A stretch of 42,271 bases of DNA, from NCBI GenBank assembly GCA_947629755.1, contig CANREY010000009.1:1-42271 (forward strand), written 5' to 3'. This document shows, one piece after another, positions 30,487 to 38,120 of this stretch. The notes below the pieces were generated by a model. That model worked only from the letters and a program-made list of their open reading frames with translations, was not told the origin of the DNA and did not search any database. Numbering within the stretch: position 1 is the stretch's first letter; each line of letters begins with the position of its first letter. Made by a program: the position numbers and the translations under genes. The DNA is from an uncultured Oscillospiraceae bacterium (GTDB lineage: Bacteria; Bacillota; Clostridia; Oscillospirales; Oscillospiraceae).

Positions 30487-31533
30487 TCAAAGGGCCTTGT
30501 CTCTGGTGTAGAACTCGTAGACCGTCATGGACCTCAGGGACGCGCCGGCACGGAACACGGGGCTTGTGAACTCAGGGACGTTCACGGCGTTGGGCACAAA
30601 GCCGGTCTCAAGGCAGATGCCGCAGTAGGGGCCCAGCTCCCGGCCGCCCTTGCCGGTCTCCTTCTTCTTACCGGGGTCGGTGTAGAGCACAAGCGCAGGC
30701 ATGTCGGTATAGGTCCTCATACCCCGGCCCTTGTTGTAGGCGTAGAGGTCCGCCACGGGCTTGCCGGACTCCTGTTTGTCGAGGACGTAGAACTCGTCGT
30801 AAATGGGGTTGCGCTTCATGGGGAAGTAGCTCCCGTCGTCGGAATTTATGGCGTCCCGCACGGAGCGCAGATAAGTAAAGTCCGCCGGTGTCCCCTTCAC
30901 GGGCGTAAGGCCGCCGCAGGGTATGGCCTCGCTGTCGCGGGTGGCGCGGTAGGAGGCGCCGATCCACAGGTCGTGGTTCCTCACGTCCCCGGTGCCGGAG
31001 AGGTCAAAATAGGCGTGGTTGGTGGGATTGAGGACCGTGTCGCCGGTGGTGGTGAACTCGTACTCGATGGTGAGCCGGGACATGTCGTCGAAGCTGTACC
31101 GAACGACGGCCTCCACGTCACAGCCGAAGCCCACGGTGTCCACGTCGTAGTACTTCAAAACGACGCTCTCCCCGTCGATGTGGCCGGACCAGAGCTTTTT
31201 GCCGTAGTCGTCCGCGGCCCCGTGGAGGAAATTCTTCTTCTCGTTGCACTGAAGCTTAAATTCCCTGTCGCCGATGGTGAATTTGCCGCGCTTTATGCGG
31301 TTGGCGCAGCGCCCTATCACCCGGCCGGACCGGCCGAAGCTCTCGATGCGCTCACCGGACTCGCAGCCCAAGACCACGTCGTCCAGCTCCCCGTTCCTGT
31401 CCAGCACAACGACGGAGTGGATAGTCGCGCCGTACTCGATGATCTGGACATACTCGCCCTTCTTGTTGGCAAGAGTGAACCTGCGCACCTCGCGCCCGTC
31501 CTCAAGCTTGCCGTAGATGTCAGATGTGATCAT
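30487..31533 (-). CDS. galM: Aldose 1-epimerase (mutarotase)
   Basis: Interconverts alpha and beta anomers of galactose or glucose. 348 residues. The catalytic His is in NPTNHAYFDLSG near residue 174, the catalytic Glu in GICLETGFVPNAVN near 306, and the substrate Arg in IGRCANRIKRGKF. ATG at 31533 is chosen because AGGAAGGGG lies before it and homology starts at ITSDIYGKLEDG. A TATAAT on the - strand (31625-31620) lies about 90 bp upstream with a weak -35. It is a single-gene unit with its own terminator; no gal operon is nearby. Confidence 0.94.
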   Translation of the reverse strand: MITSDIYGKLEDGREVRRFTLANKKGEYVQIIEYGATIHSVVVLDRNGELDDVVLGCESGERIESFGRSGRVIGRCANRIKRGKFTIGDREFKLQCNEKKNFLHGAADDYGKKLWSGHIDGESVVLKYYDVDTVGFGCDVEAVVRYSFDDMSRLTIEYEFTTTGDTVLNPTNHAYFDLSGTGDVRNHDLWIGASYRATRDSEAIPCGGLTPVKGTPADFTYLRSVRDAINSDDGSYFPMKRNPIYDEFYVLDKQESGKPVADLYAYNKGRGMRTYTDMPALVLYTDPGKKKETGKGGRELGPYCGICLETGFVPNAVNVPEFTSPVFRAGASLRSMTVYEFYTRDKAL

Positions 31534-31619
31534 TTTCCCCTTCCTCACATTCAAAAAGAAATTAAAATATATACAACGCGATTTAGCGTAATAACGTAAT
31601 TCTTCCGCTCCGAATTTGT

Positions 31620-31625
31620 ATTATA
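31620..31625 (-). promoter_or_regulatory. Possible -10 box of galM
   Basis: TATAAT on the - strand in the AT-rich galM-helicase gap. The -35 position (CTGGAT) is poor, so this is tentative. Confidence 0.35.
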
Positions 31626-31664
31626 CTACTAAATACGGAAAAATCCAGTACTTTTTCAGCCTTT

Positions 31665-33818
31665 TCACAGCTTTTCCAGTTTTGCCCGAAAAGCTATGCT
31701 CCGGGGGGTATCAATTCCGTCAAATTTGATAACATGGGCCTGCCGGTCCTCGTCCGCCCCTATCACCGTCCCCTCGCCGAAGACGCTGTGGCGCACTCTC
31801 GTGCCATTTGGGAGCACCGCCGCGGGCTCGCCGGAGCCCAATCTCGCCCCGGAGGCGGCGATGTACTCTCTTGCCTCCCGGATAAGCCCCTCCCGCGGGG
31901 GCTCGGTGTACTCCAAAAGGGGCCTGTCGATGTCAAGGACGAACCGGGACGGGTATCTGGGCGCGCCGTCAAGGCCCCGGCCCTCGGCCATGGTGAGGTA
32001 GAGCCTTTTCTGCGCCCTTGTGACGGCCACGAAGGCCAATCGCCGCTCCTCCTCCATCTTCGGCCTTGTGTTGGCCCGCTTGGTGGGGAACACGCCCTCG
32101 TTCATGGAGCACAGGAACACGTAGGGAAATTCCAGTCCCTTGGCCGCGTGGACGGTCATGAGCTTCACCTTGTCTTTCGTGTCCCCGGCGTCCTGATTTG
32201 TAAAGAGCGCCACGTGGGCAAGGTATGTCTCGATGCCGGCCTCCTCGCCGCAGTTGAGCTCATAGTCGTACACCGACTGCTTGAGCTCCGCCAGATTGTC
32301 GAGCCTCTCCTGGCTCCCCTCGGTGCGGAGCATTCGCTCGTAGCCCGACTCGTTGAGTATGGCGCCAAGGACCTCGGAGATGGGCCGGCCCTGACAGCTT
32401 TCGGAGAAAAAATCTATGAGGGAGATGAACTGTCCGGCCTTTGTGCCCCGGAAAAGCTCCTCCTCGCGGCAGGCCTTAAGGGCGTTATACAGCGTCACGC
32501 CATTTTCCGCGGCGTACTGACGGAGACGCTCAAGCCTTCTGCGGCCCAAGTTGCGCTTTGGCACGTTGGCTATGCGCAAAAATGAAAGATCGTCCTGATA
32601 TACCGCCATTCTGAGATAGGAAAGTGCGTCCTTTATCTCGCGCCGCTCAAAAAACTGAGTGCCGCTGTAAATGGCGTAGGGTATCCTGGCCTTGCCGAAG
32701 ACCTCCTCCAGCTCCCGCGTCACGTAGTGGGCCCGGTAGAGCACCGCCATGTCACTGTACTCAACGCCCTTTTCCCGGAGGCTCCCGATTTCCCCAGCTA
32801 TGAAGGCCGCTTCGCCTGTCGCGTCCTTGGCGCTGTGGGCGAGGACGCTCTCGCCGCTTGGGAGGGTGGGAATGAGGTCCTTTTTTATCCTCGCCGAGTT
32901 TTTGTCGATGAGGGAGTTGGCGGCGGCTAAAATCTCAGGGGTGGAGCGGTAATTTTCCGTCATCATGACGGTCTTCGTCCCCGGAAACTTTTTGTCAAAT
33001 TCCAGAAGGTACTTCACGTCCGCGCCCCGCCAGGTGTATATGGTCTGGTCCGGGTCGCCAACGATGAAAAGGTTCCGGTGGTATCCCGCCAGCGCCTCCA
33101 TGAGCTCGTACTGGAGCGCGTCGATGTCCTGAAACTCGTCTATCATTATGTACTCAAGGCGCTTTTGCCACTTAAGCCTTATATCCGGCCGCTCCCGGAA
33201 TATGTGGAGGGTGAATTTTATGAGGTCGTTATAGTCTAAGGCGAAGCACCTTTTCTCCTGATAGAGATAGCCGTAAAAAATTATATCCCCCGCCGACGCG
33301 GCCCCGTCGTACTTGCGCTTTAAGGTGTCCAGATCCTGATCCAGCATGTCCTCCACGTAGTCAGGCTCCTTAAAGAGCTTTCGTATCTCTATCATGTCGC
33401 GGGCGTTTTTGAAGGTCATGTCCCGGAGGGTGAGGCCCCGCTCCTCGTAGATGAGCGACAGCATACCGTTTATGTCGGAGTTATCGAGGACGAGAAAGCT
33501 CTTGGGGTACCCCGCGGCGCTTATGTCCTCCTGAAGTACCGTGACGCAAAAGCCGTGGAAGGTATTTATGTGCCCCGTGTCGTCGTCCCCCGTGAGGGCG
33601 TGGATACGCTGGCGCATCTCGTTGGCGGCCTTGTTGGTGAAGGTCACGCACAGGATATTTGAGGGCGGTATGCCAAGCTCCGTGACGAGGTAGGCGAATC
33701 TCCTCGTCAGCGCCCCCGTCTTGCCTGAGCCGGCCCCGGCGATGACGCGCACCGGTCCCTCGGTAGTGGTCACCGCCTCAAGCTGGGCGCTGTTCAGTCC
33801 GTCAAGTATCCCGGCCAT
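31665..33818 (-). CDS. UvrD/PcrA-family superfamily 1 DNA helicase
   Basis: 3'-5' DNA helicase for repair and replication restart. 717 residues, near PcrA length (about 730-750). Motifs in order: Walker A GAGSGKT near residue 27, the CVTFTNKAANEMRQRI motif Ia, DEFQDID (motif II) near 225, VGDPDQTIYTWRGAD (III), TENYRSTPEIL (IV), VKLMTVHAAKGLEFPYVFL (V) and VAVTRAQKRLYLT (VI). The C-terminal 55 residues (NGTRVRHSVFGEGTVIGADED... FRAKLEKL) form the Tudor-like domain that binds RNA polymerase in PcrA. The start ATG 33818 follows a G-rich stretch. PcrA is most likely, but a second UvrD-like paralogue cannot be excluded. Confidence 0.93.
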   Translation of the reverse strand: MAGILDGLNSAQLEAVTTTEGPVRVIAGAGSGKTGALTRRFAYLVTELGIPPSNILCVTFTNKAANEMRQRIHALTGDDDTGHINTFHGFCVTVLQEDISAAGYPKSFLVLDNSDINGMLSLIYEERGLTLRDMTFKNARDMIEIRKLFKEPDYVEDMLDQDLDTLKRKYDGAASAGDIIFYGYLYQEKRCFALDYNDLIKFTLHIFRERPDIRLKWQKRLEYIMIDEFQDIDALQYELMEALAGYHRNLFIVGDPDQTIYTWRGADVKYLLEFDKKFPGTKTVMMTENYRSTPEILAAANSLIDKNSARIKKDLIPTLPSGESVLAHSAKDATGEAAFIAGEIGSLREKGVEYSDMAVLYRAHYVTRELEEVFGKARIPYAIYSGTQFFERREIKDALSYLRMAVYQDDLSFLRIANVPKRNLGRRRLERLRQYAAENGVTLYNALKACREEELFRGTKAGQFISLIDFFSESCQGRPISEVLGAILNESGYERMLRTEGSQERLDNLAELKQSVYDYELNCGEEAGIETYLAHVALFTNQDAGDTKDKVKLMTVHAAKGLEFPYVFLCSMNEGVFPTKRANTRPKMEEERRLAFVAVTRAQKRLYLTMAEGRGLDGAPRYPSRFVLDIDRPLLEYTEPPREGLIREAREYIAASGARLGSGEPAAVLPNGTRVRHSVFGEGTVIGADEDRQAHVIKFDGIDTPRSIAFRAKLEKL

Positions 33819-33993
33819 CTCATCGCCCCCTTAAGCGCCGCCTCACAAGTCCGCTTCATTTATGTAACTATTGTATCACTTACTCCCGCCGATTTAAATA
33901 TATAAATCCAACAAAAATAAGTGTCTCATTTGAGGCAAAAATGCAACTTATGTTTTTCATGGGCCAAAATCAGTCTGGGAGCTCAAAAACACA

Positions 33994-34022
33994 TTGTTTT
34001 TTTCTCACCAATCGTGTATAAT
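33994..34022 (+). promoter_or_regulatory. Promoter of the small membrane-anchored protein
   Basis: TTGTTT (33994-33999), 17-bp spacer, TATAAT (34017-34022), 45 bp upstream of the ATG. Confidence 0.65.
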
Positions 34023-34066
34023 AGACGATTATAAAGGACCCAGAAAATGTGGCGGAGGCGTATAAG

Positions 34067-34468
34067 ATGAAAAAGCTTCGTAATAATTCCGGCCTGTCCG
34101 GCTGGCTCATAGTCCTCATGCTCCTTGTGTGCGCGGCCCTGGTGTGTGTGCTGGTAGCCGTCAGCGTCCAGGACCGGAGCCTTGAGTATGACCGGGCCGT
34201 AAAGTACGTGACCTCAAATATGGCCGTGGATACCTTGGGGTACGTGCCGAAGGTGGAGCCGGAGTTTGTGAAGGACTACGGCGAGCACGTCTTTATCGCC
34301 GCGAGATACAAAATAGAGATCGAGGGCAAGCCCACCGTCTCCGGAAGCTACCTCCTTGACATATCCGACTCCAGCCAGCAGGTCTACCACATCTCCGAGG
34401 AGTTTGAGTACGACTACGACTACAAATCCGCAGCCCACCGCTTCGCGCTGGAGTGGGACGTGAGGTAA
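34067..34468 (+). CDS. Single-pass membrane-anchored hypothetical protein
   Basis: 133 residues: a short basic N-terminus, one membrane helix at about residues 12-34 (GWLIVLMLLVCAALVCVLVAVSV), and an extracytoplasmic domain of about 95 residues with alternating strands (YKIEIEGKPTVSGSYLLDISDSSQQVYHISEEFEYDYDYKSAAHRF). ATG at 34067 has GGAGG 8 nt upstream; an in-frame GTG at 34049 precedes the ribosome site and is rejected. It is the last gene with the high GC of the core region. Function unknown. Confidence 0.75.
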   Translation: MKKLRNNSGLSGWLIVLMLLVCAALVCVLVAVSVQDRSLEYDRAVKYVTSNMAVDTLGYVPKVEPEFVKDYGEHVFIAARYKIEIEGKPTVSGSYLLDISDSSQQVYHISEEFEYDYDYKSAAHRFALEWDVR

Positions 34469-34530
34469 AAAAGGTATAGTAGGGCGGCTGGTCGATAAAT
34501 TGGAGTTTGCACGTGAGGAAGCAATAACGT

Positions 34531-34725
34531 ATGAATAAAGTTCATGTGTTGCAAATCATCTTTATAATTGTTGAAGTTTTCGCGGCTATTCCATTAACAG
34601 CGGCGGTGTTTGGAGATATGAACCCTGACATTATTTCAGCTTCAGCGATCGTGATTTGGGTGGGACTGCTTGGAAACATGATATGCGCGACCATCAGAGC
34701 CGCTCATGAATTGAAAAAGAAGTAA
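34531..34725 (+). CDS. Small two-helix membrane protein
   Basis: 64 residues with two hydrophobic helices (LQIIFIIVEVFAAIPLTAAVF and ISASAIVIWVGLLGNMICATI) and a basic end (AAHELKKK). AGGAAG lies about 10 nt before ATG 34531. Base composition is clearly lower in GC than the genes to the left, marking the start of the accessory part. I do not recognise the family. It could be a holin-like or regulatory micro-protein. Confidence 0.55.
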   Translation: MNKVHVLQIIFIIVEVFAAIPLTAAVFGDMNPDIISASAIVIWVGLLGNMICATIRAAHELKKK

Positions 34726-34937
34726 ATTCCTGTTTATCACCACGCCCATTAAAACTGAATACCGAAAATCAGGCCGTTGACACACCGGCTCCATGCGGAG
34801 GTCAGGAATATTTTTACATAAGAAGCGCGACCGCGGCTGTAAGTCGTTTACCCATCTGAGCCCGGCTCTTATGCTACGGGGGCGCAAAAGGGGATTGGGA
34901 GTTTAAAGAAAATCAGTATAAACGCCCCCTCCCGCTC

Positions 34938-34960
34938 ATAAGCTTTGATGTCAAGCTTAT
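34938..34960 (+). other. Inverted repeat before the spoIIID fragment
   Basis: ATAAGCTT and AAGCTTAT around a 7-nt loop, ending 2 bp before the G-rich ribosome site of spoIIID. A possible operator or leader hairpin. The rest of 34726-34975 shows no gene. Confidence 0.45.
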
Positions 34961-34975
34961 TCGGGAGTGGTGATA

Positions 34976-35107
34976 TTGAGGACCAACATCGAGGAACGGG
35001 CCGTGACACTTGCCCGGTACATAGTAGAAAACCGCGCCACCGTCCGCGCCGCCGCCGCCAAATTCGGCGTGAGCAAGAGCACGGTACATATGGATATAGT
35101 AAAATAG
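34976..35107 (+). pseudogene. spoIIID: 3'-truncated spoIIID (sporulation regulator)
   Basis: The frame from TTG 34976 gives RTNIEERAVTLARYIVENRA, then TVRAAAAKFGVSKSTVH. This matches the N-terminal half of SpoIIID including its helix-turn-helix (usual form KTVRxxAKEFGVSKSTVHKDV). After STVH the family sequence stops: five unrelated codons follow and then TAG, for 43 residues against the usual 80-90. A good ribosome site (GGGAGTGGTGAT) precedes the TTG. The break is near 35089, and the sequence beyond is AT-richer accessory DNA. SpoIIID is a mother-cell regulator needed for sporulation in Bacillus and Clostridium, so loss of the second half should impair it unless another copy exists or the inserted DNA is excised. 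The missing half is not in the window. Confidence 0.8.
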
Positions 35108-35128
35108 AGCGGTTTATATGGTACGTTG

Positions 35129-35174
35129 AATAACAATCGGGCAGCTCCGTGAAGGGAGTTGCCCGATTGTTATT
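35129..35174. terminator. Bidirectional terminator at the spoIIID/island junction
   Basis: AATAACAATCGGGCA and TGCCCGATTGTTATT are a perfect 15-bp stem extended by CTCC/GGAG. It lies between the spoIIID fragment (+) and the HTH gene (-) and probably serves the HTH gene. Confidence 0.75.
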
Positions 35175-35267
35175 TGAAATAGATGGGGGTTGCACGGCAT
35201 GACTCATGACTTCAGAGTTGTTCTTACCATCACGACTAATGGCTGTGTGTCATTTTGGAAACGCTTC

Positions 35268-36008
35268 TTATCTATCCTCTATGGCTTTAAATATATTTTT
35301 TCCAATTGTAACAGCACATTCCACGCCCAAAGTGGTCGGGCCCGCAAATGCTTTTACAACATTGCCGATGATTTCGATTGCCGTGTCAGTTCCTATTTTT
35401 TTCAGGTATTTTCCAATCGGCTCCCGCTCCGCGATTTCCTGGTCAATTTTATGCTTCCGAAATTCAGCCTGCACTTCCTTGCGTATCTTGTCTCTGTCTT
35501 TCTCATCTGCAACAACCTCAGCCATGAAGTCCAGGAAGTAATTGAGGGGAATGACAAGAAGGGTCCGGTTCAGGGTCACTTCCACAAAGCCGCCCTTTTC
35601 TTCGATGTCGTTTTTTATATCGTAGTAGAGGTTGATGTCTGGGATCTGGATAGAAATCTTCCCGTTTTCGTATCTCGCCCGGTCACTGATTTCTTTAAAG
35701 GACTCTCTCCAGTCGTAATCACGCGGATACTGAAGCTGCTTCCTGACCTTCAAATTCGACACCTTGGTCTGAGATATGCCCAGCTGCTTCGCCAGCGTGT
35801 AGTCGCTGTACGCGGAAAACTTCTTGTCACCCTTTTTCAAAATCTGCTCTATGTAGATGCTGAACATCAGAGTCTCCATGTCCGTTTTCGACATGGTCCC
35901 GAAGTTCTTTCGGTAGAACCGCTCAGCGATCTTGTCGAAAGCCTCAGCCTTGGTTTTGTCATCAGGGAATAGACCGTTATATTTTCCCATACTACTCAAA
36001 GCGCTCAT
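35268..36008 (-). CDS. Unrecognised HTH protein with a C-terminal hydrophobic helix
   Basis: 246 residues. Residues about 70-92 (YTLAKQLGISQTKVSNLKVR) form a convincing helix-turn-helix preceded by a helical region (KTDMETLMFSIYIEQILKKG). The centre (NGKISIQIPDINLYYDIKNDIEEKGGFVEVTLNRTLLVIPLNYFLDFM) looks like a mixed sheet domain. The last 40 residues are Gly/Ala/Val-rich (AIEIIGNVVKAFAGPTTLGVECAVTIGKNIF), a possible membrane-active or packing helix. ATG 36008 has AGGGAG upstream. It is a single gene with its own terminator in island DNA beside the broken spoIIID. I do not recognise the family. A DNA-binding regulator or a one-gene defence protein are both possible. Confidence 0.7.
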   Translation of the reverse strand: MSALSSMGKYNGLFPDDKTKAEAFDKIAERFYRKNFGTMSKTDMETLMFSIYIEQILKKGDKKFSAYSDYTLAKQLGISQTKVSNLKVRKQLQYPRDYDWRESFKEISDRARYENGKISIQIPDINLYYDIKNDIEEKGGFVEVTLNRTLLVIPLNYFLDFMAEVVADEKDRDKIRKEVQAEFRKHKIDQEIAEREPIGKYLKKIGTDTAIEIIGNVVKAFAGPTTLGVECAVTIGKNIFKAIEDR

Positions 36009-36157
36009 CCTTGCTCCCTTGAAGCGTATCTTTATTATTATGAATTGCAACTCATTATCGATACTAATATTATTTTGAAAAAGCAATACACCCCAAAATC
36101 AGCTCATACAAAATAAACTCTGATAAAAAAGCCACAGTCTCTGTTACTTCATTATTG

Positions 36158-36706
36158 TCAGGTTAAAATGTACTTTACTGGTTGAAAAATGTATTGGCCA
36201 TCTGCACTCACTCCGAAGAATTGAAGTTCTTGGAGCTCATTGTCTAAAATTTTTACCGGAATAGTGATTTGAAATCCGGTGTATATAAGCTGTTCATTGC
36301 TGTAATAATCTGCAACGTCTTTACGTTCACCGCCATAGTTGCACTCAAAAATCTTTTCTCCTACTTTTAAATACAGCCCAGCAAACGGCGAGTAATCATT
36401 AAAATCTGCAGCCCATCCGATAAGCTCTAATGTTGCAGAATCATCAGTTACCGAAATGTTGGTGTCGTCTGTAGGGTGTCCATTATATGTATCAAGTTTA
36501 ACCCTTACATCAACCGCTTCTTTCACGGGCAGGTTAGGTATTTGCCCAACTAACTTGGGCAAATTGGGCTTCTGAGTAAGCCAACCATCAAGCAACCTTT
36601 CTCCAACCCCGCAAATCACCACTTCTGGTTTTGCCAGTTCATCGACGTCCATATGATACAAATCATAACACCACATAGAAACCACCGTCTGAAAGCTCTC
36701 GCCCAA
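36158..36706 (-). pseudogene. C-terminal remnant of an AlgJ/AlgX-like SGNH protein with an appended beta domain
   Basis: The frame has only a TTG start (36706), no ribosome site and no proper N-terminus. Residues about 1-50 (GESFQTVVSMWCYDLYHMDVDEL... PEVVICGVGERLLDGWL) resemble the end of AlgJ/DHHW-type O-acetylation proteins, where a GDSF-like motif is followed by a 'DVVI-E-VERYLD' segment. Residues about 90-180 (LIGWAADFNDYSPFAGLYLKVGEKIF... ADYYSNEQLIYTGFQITIP) match a beta-sandwich module often found at the end of Firmicute surface-polysaccharide enzymes. The catalytic and N-terminal parts are missing. It lies 19 bp after the acyl carrier protein gene. Confidence 0.55.
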
Positions 36707-36725
36707 TAACTGTGGAATATTTCTC

Positions 36726-36953
36726 TTATTTCATTAGTTTTTTGATTGTCTCAATGATTCGGTCCTTATTGCCGAACTTCTCTTCCGTGATGTCAGCAGC
36801 ATCGATCTCGATGTCGAACTCATCCTCCAAACGGCTGATGATGGAAATCAGCTCAAAGGAATCAATAATATCGTCATCTACCAGGTTTTTTCCAGTATAG
36901 GACAAAATATCTTCATTCACATTCACAAGGATATCAAGAATCAAGTCTTCCAT
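36726..36953 (-). CDS. Acyl carrier protein
   Basis: 75 residues with the phosphopantetheine site DSFELISII (Ser near residue 32) and the following LEDEFDIEIDAADITEEKFGN helix typical of carrier proteins. AGGAGG lies 9 nt before ATG 36953. In this setting (adenylation-domain fragment, GNAT, AlgJ-like remnant) it probably belonged to a pathway that loads an acyl or aminoacyl group for polysaccharide modification, as DltC does. It appears intact, but its loading enzyme upstream is truncated. Confidence 0.85.
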   Translation of the reverse strand: MEDLILDILVNVNEDILSYTGKNLVDDDIIDSFELISIISRLEDEFDIEIDAADITEEKFGNKDRIIETIKKLMK

Positions 36954-36985
36954 AGTCAATTTCCTCCTAAACACAATTATTTTTT

Positions 36986-37120
36986 TCATTTGAGTATTAG
37001 CTCAGTGGCTTCTTTCATAGCCAGATAGATAAGCCGACCTTCTTTATCGGCAGATACCCTTTCTCCGCTTTTCAAATGGCTCACTTGTATGTTACATTCG
37101 AGAGTGGAAACTGCTCTCAA
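36986..37120 (-). pseudogene. 44-codon fragment between the GNAT and ACP genes
   Basis: A TTG-initiated frame (37120) starting 2 bp after the GNAT stop. It reads LRAVSTLECNIQVSHLKSGE and continues to EATELILK before TGA. It has no ribosome site and ends 32 bp before the ACP start. The composition looks like real protein, probably the C-terminal end of a deleted enzyme gene of this cluster. I do not recognise the family. Confidence 0.4.
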
Positions 37121-37122
37121 GG

Positions 37123-37620
37123 TTATTGGGCCACTCTGACTTTCTTCATCATCAATATTTCCGTCACGCCCTTTCGGAATAAGTTTTCAAACCGGCCTGT
37201 CTCCACATAGCCGCGATTCTCATAAAACCGCTGCGCGGAAGTATTAAAATCGCTGACGAGTAGAAAAGCTTTTGTGCGGAGATGATTCTCTCCCGCGCGA
37301 AGCGGCTCCTGCTCATAGAAATCCATCAATGCGGCACCAACGCCCTGGTGCCTGTTCTCGTCTCTGACCGCAATCATATGCAGATAAGGGAACGAGTGGA
37401 ACAGACCTTCTCGCTGAAACCAGATAACGCCCTGAATATTAGTAGGAGTTATCCCCTCACAGGTCGATTTTTTTACATATACCTCTCCCGCTGCCAAACC
37501 TTTTTCCAGTTCCGCCTGAAAGAGTTTTCTCTTGGGAAAGTACAATTTTCCCAGTTCCGGGATAAACAGGATATCTATACACTGCTCCAAATCGGCCCGT
37601 TCCGCCAATAATATCGACAT
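37123..37620 (-). CDS. GNAT family N-acetyltransferase
   Basis: 165 residues. The acetyl-CoA loop is NRHQGVGAALMDFYEQ near residues 91-106, preceded by strand 4 (HSFPYLHMIAVRD) and followed by LLVSDFNTSAQRFYENRGYVETGRFE, the usual C-terminal GNAT motif. AGGAGG precedes ATG 37620. It is 14 bp downstream of the adenylation-domain fragment and probably acetylates a sugar or amino acid in the surface-polysaccharide pathway. Apparently intact. Confidence 0.85.
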   Translation of the reverse strand: MSILLAERADLEQCIDILFIPELGKLYFPKRKLFQAELEKGLAAGEVYVKKSTCEGITPTNIQGVIWFQREGLFHSFPYLHMIAVRDENRHQGVGAALMDFYEQEPLRAGENHLRTKAFLLVSDFNTSAQRFYENRGYVETGRFENLFRKGVTEILMMKKVRVAQ

Positions 37621-37634
37621 GTTGTCCTCCTCTC

Positions 37635-38120
37635 TCAGTCGATGTACTCCTGCCTCAGCTTCACCCGGTCGATTTTTCCGTTGGCGTTCAGCGGGAGCTT
37701 GTCCACGCAGACCACCTTGCCGGGCAGCATATAGTCCGGGATGAGATTCCGCAGGCGGGTGTTGATCTCTGTTCTTGTCATTTCCTGCTCCATGAACAGG
37801 ACAATCTTGCTGCGCTTGCTGTCGTAGAGGCAGCAGCACATGGATATCTCGTCCAGCGAGGAGATAGCGGTTTCGATCTCGCCCAGCTCGATCCTGTGGC
37901 CCAGGTGCTTAATCTGGAAGTCCTTGCGAGACACATATACAAGCTCATGACGATCGTTATACCTGACTAAATCCCCGGTCCGGTAGATTTTTTCCGCATA
38001 GGCCGTCTGAAGCGGGTTTTGGACAAACGCGGCGGCCGTCTTCTCGGGGTTGTTGTAATAGCCCACCGCCAGGGAGGAACCGCGGACGCAAAGTTCACCC
38101 ACTTGATTTGGCTCAGTCAC
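37635..38120 (-). pseudogene. C-terminal part of an AMP-forming adenylation enzyme (core A7-A10 only)
   Basis: 161 codons from GTG 38120. They match the end of an acyl/amino-acid adenylation domain: VGELCVRGSSLAVGYYNNPE, motif A7 YRTGDLVRYN, motif A8 SRKDFQIKHLGHRIELGEIE, and motif A10 LPLNANGKIDR with the catalytic Lys. The first 300 or so residues, with the AMP-binding motifs A1-A5, are absent. There is no ribosome site; the GTG overlaps the TGA stop of the gene upstream as GTGA. This is a fusion point of two broken genes rather than a natural start. Such enzymes load carrier proteins like the ACP at 36726. Confidence 0.7.

Noticed and set aside
34976-35107. The spoIIID fragment as a complete short regulator
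   Set aside because: It ends abruptly within the recognition-helix region with five non-family codons and lacks about half of the protein, including the basic C-terminal helix used for DNA binding.
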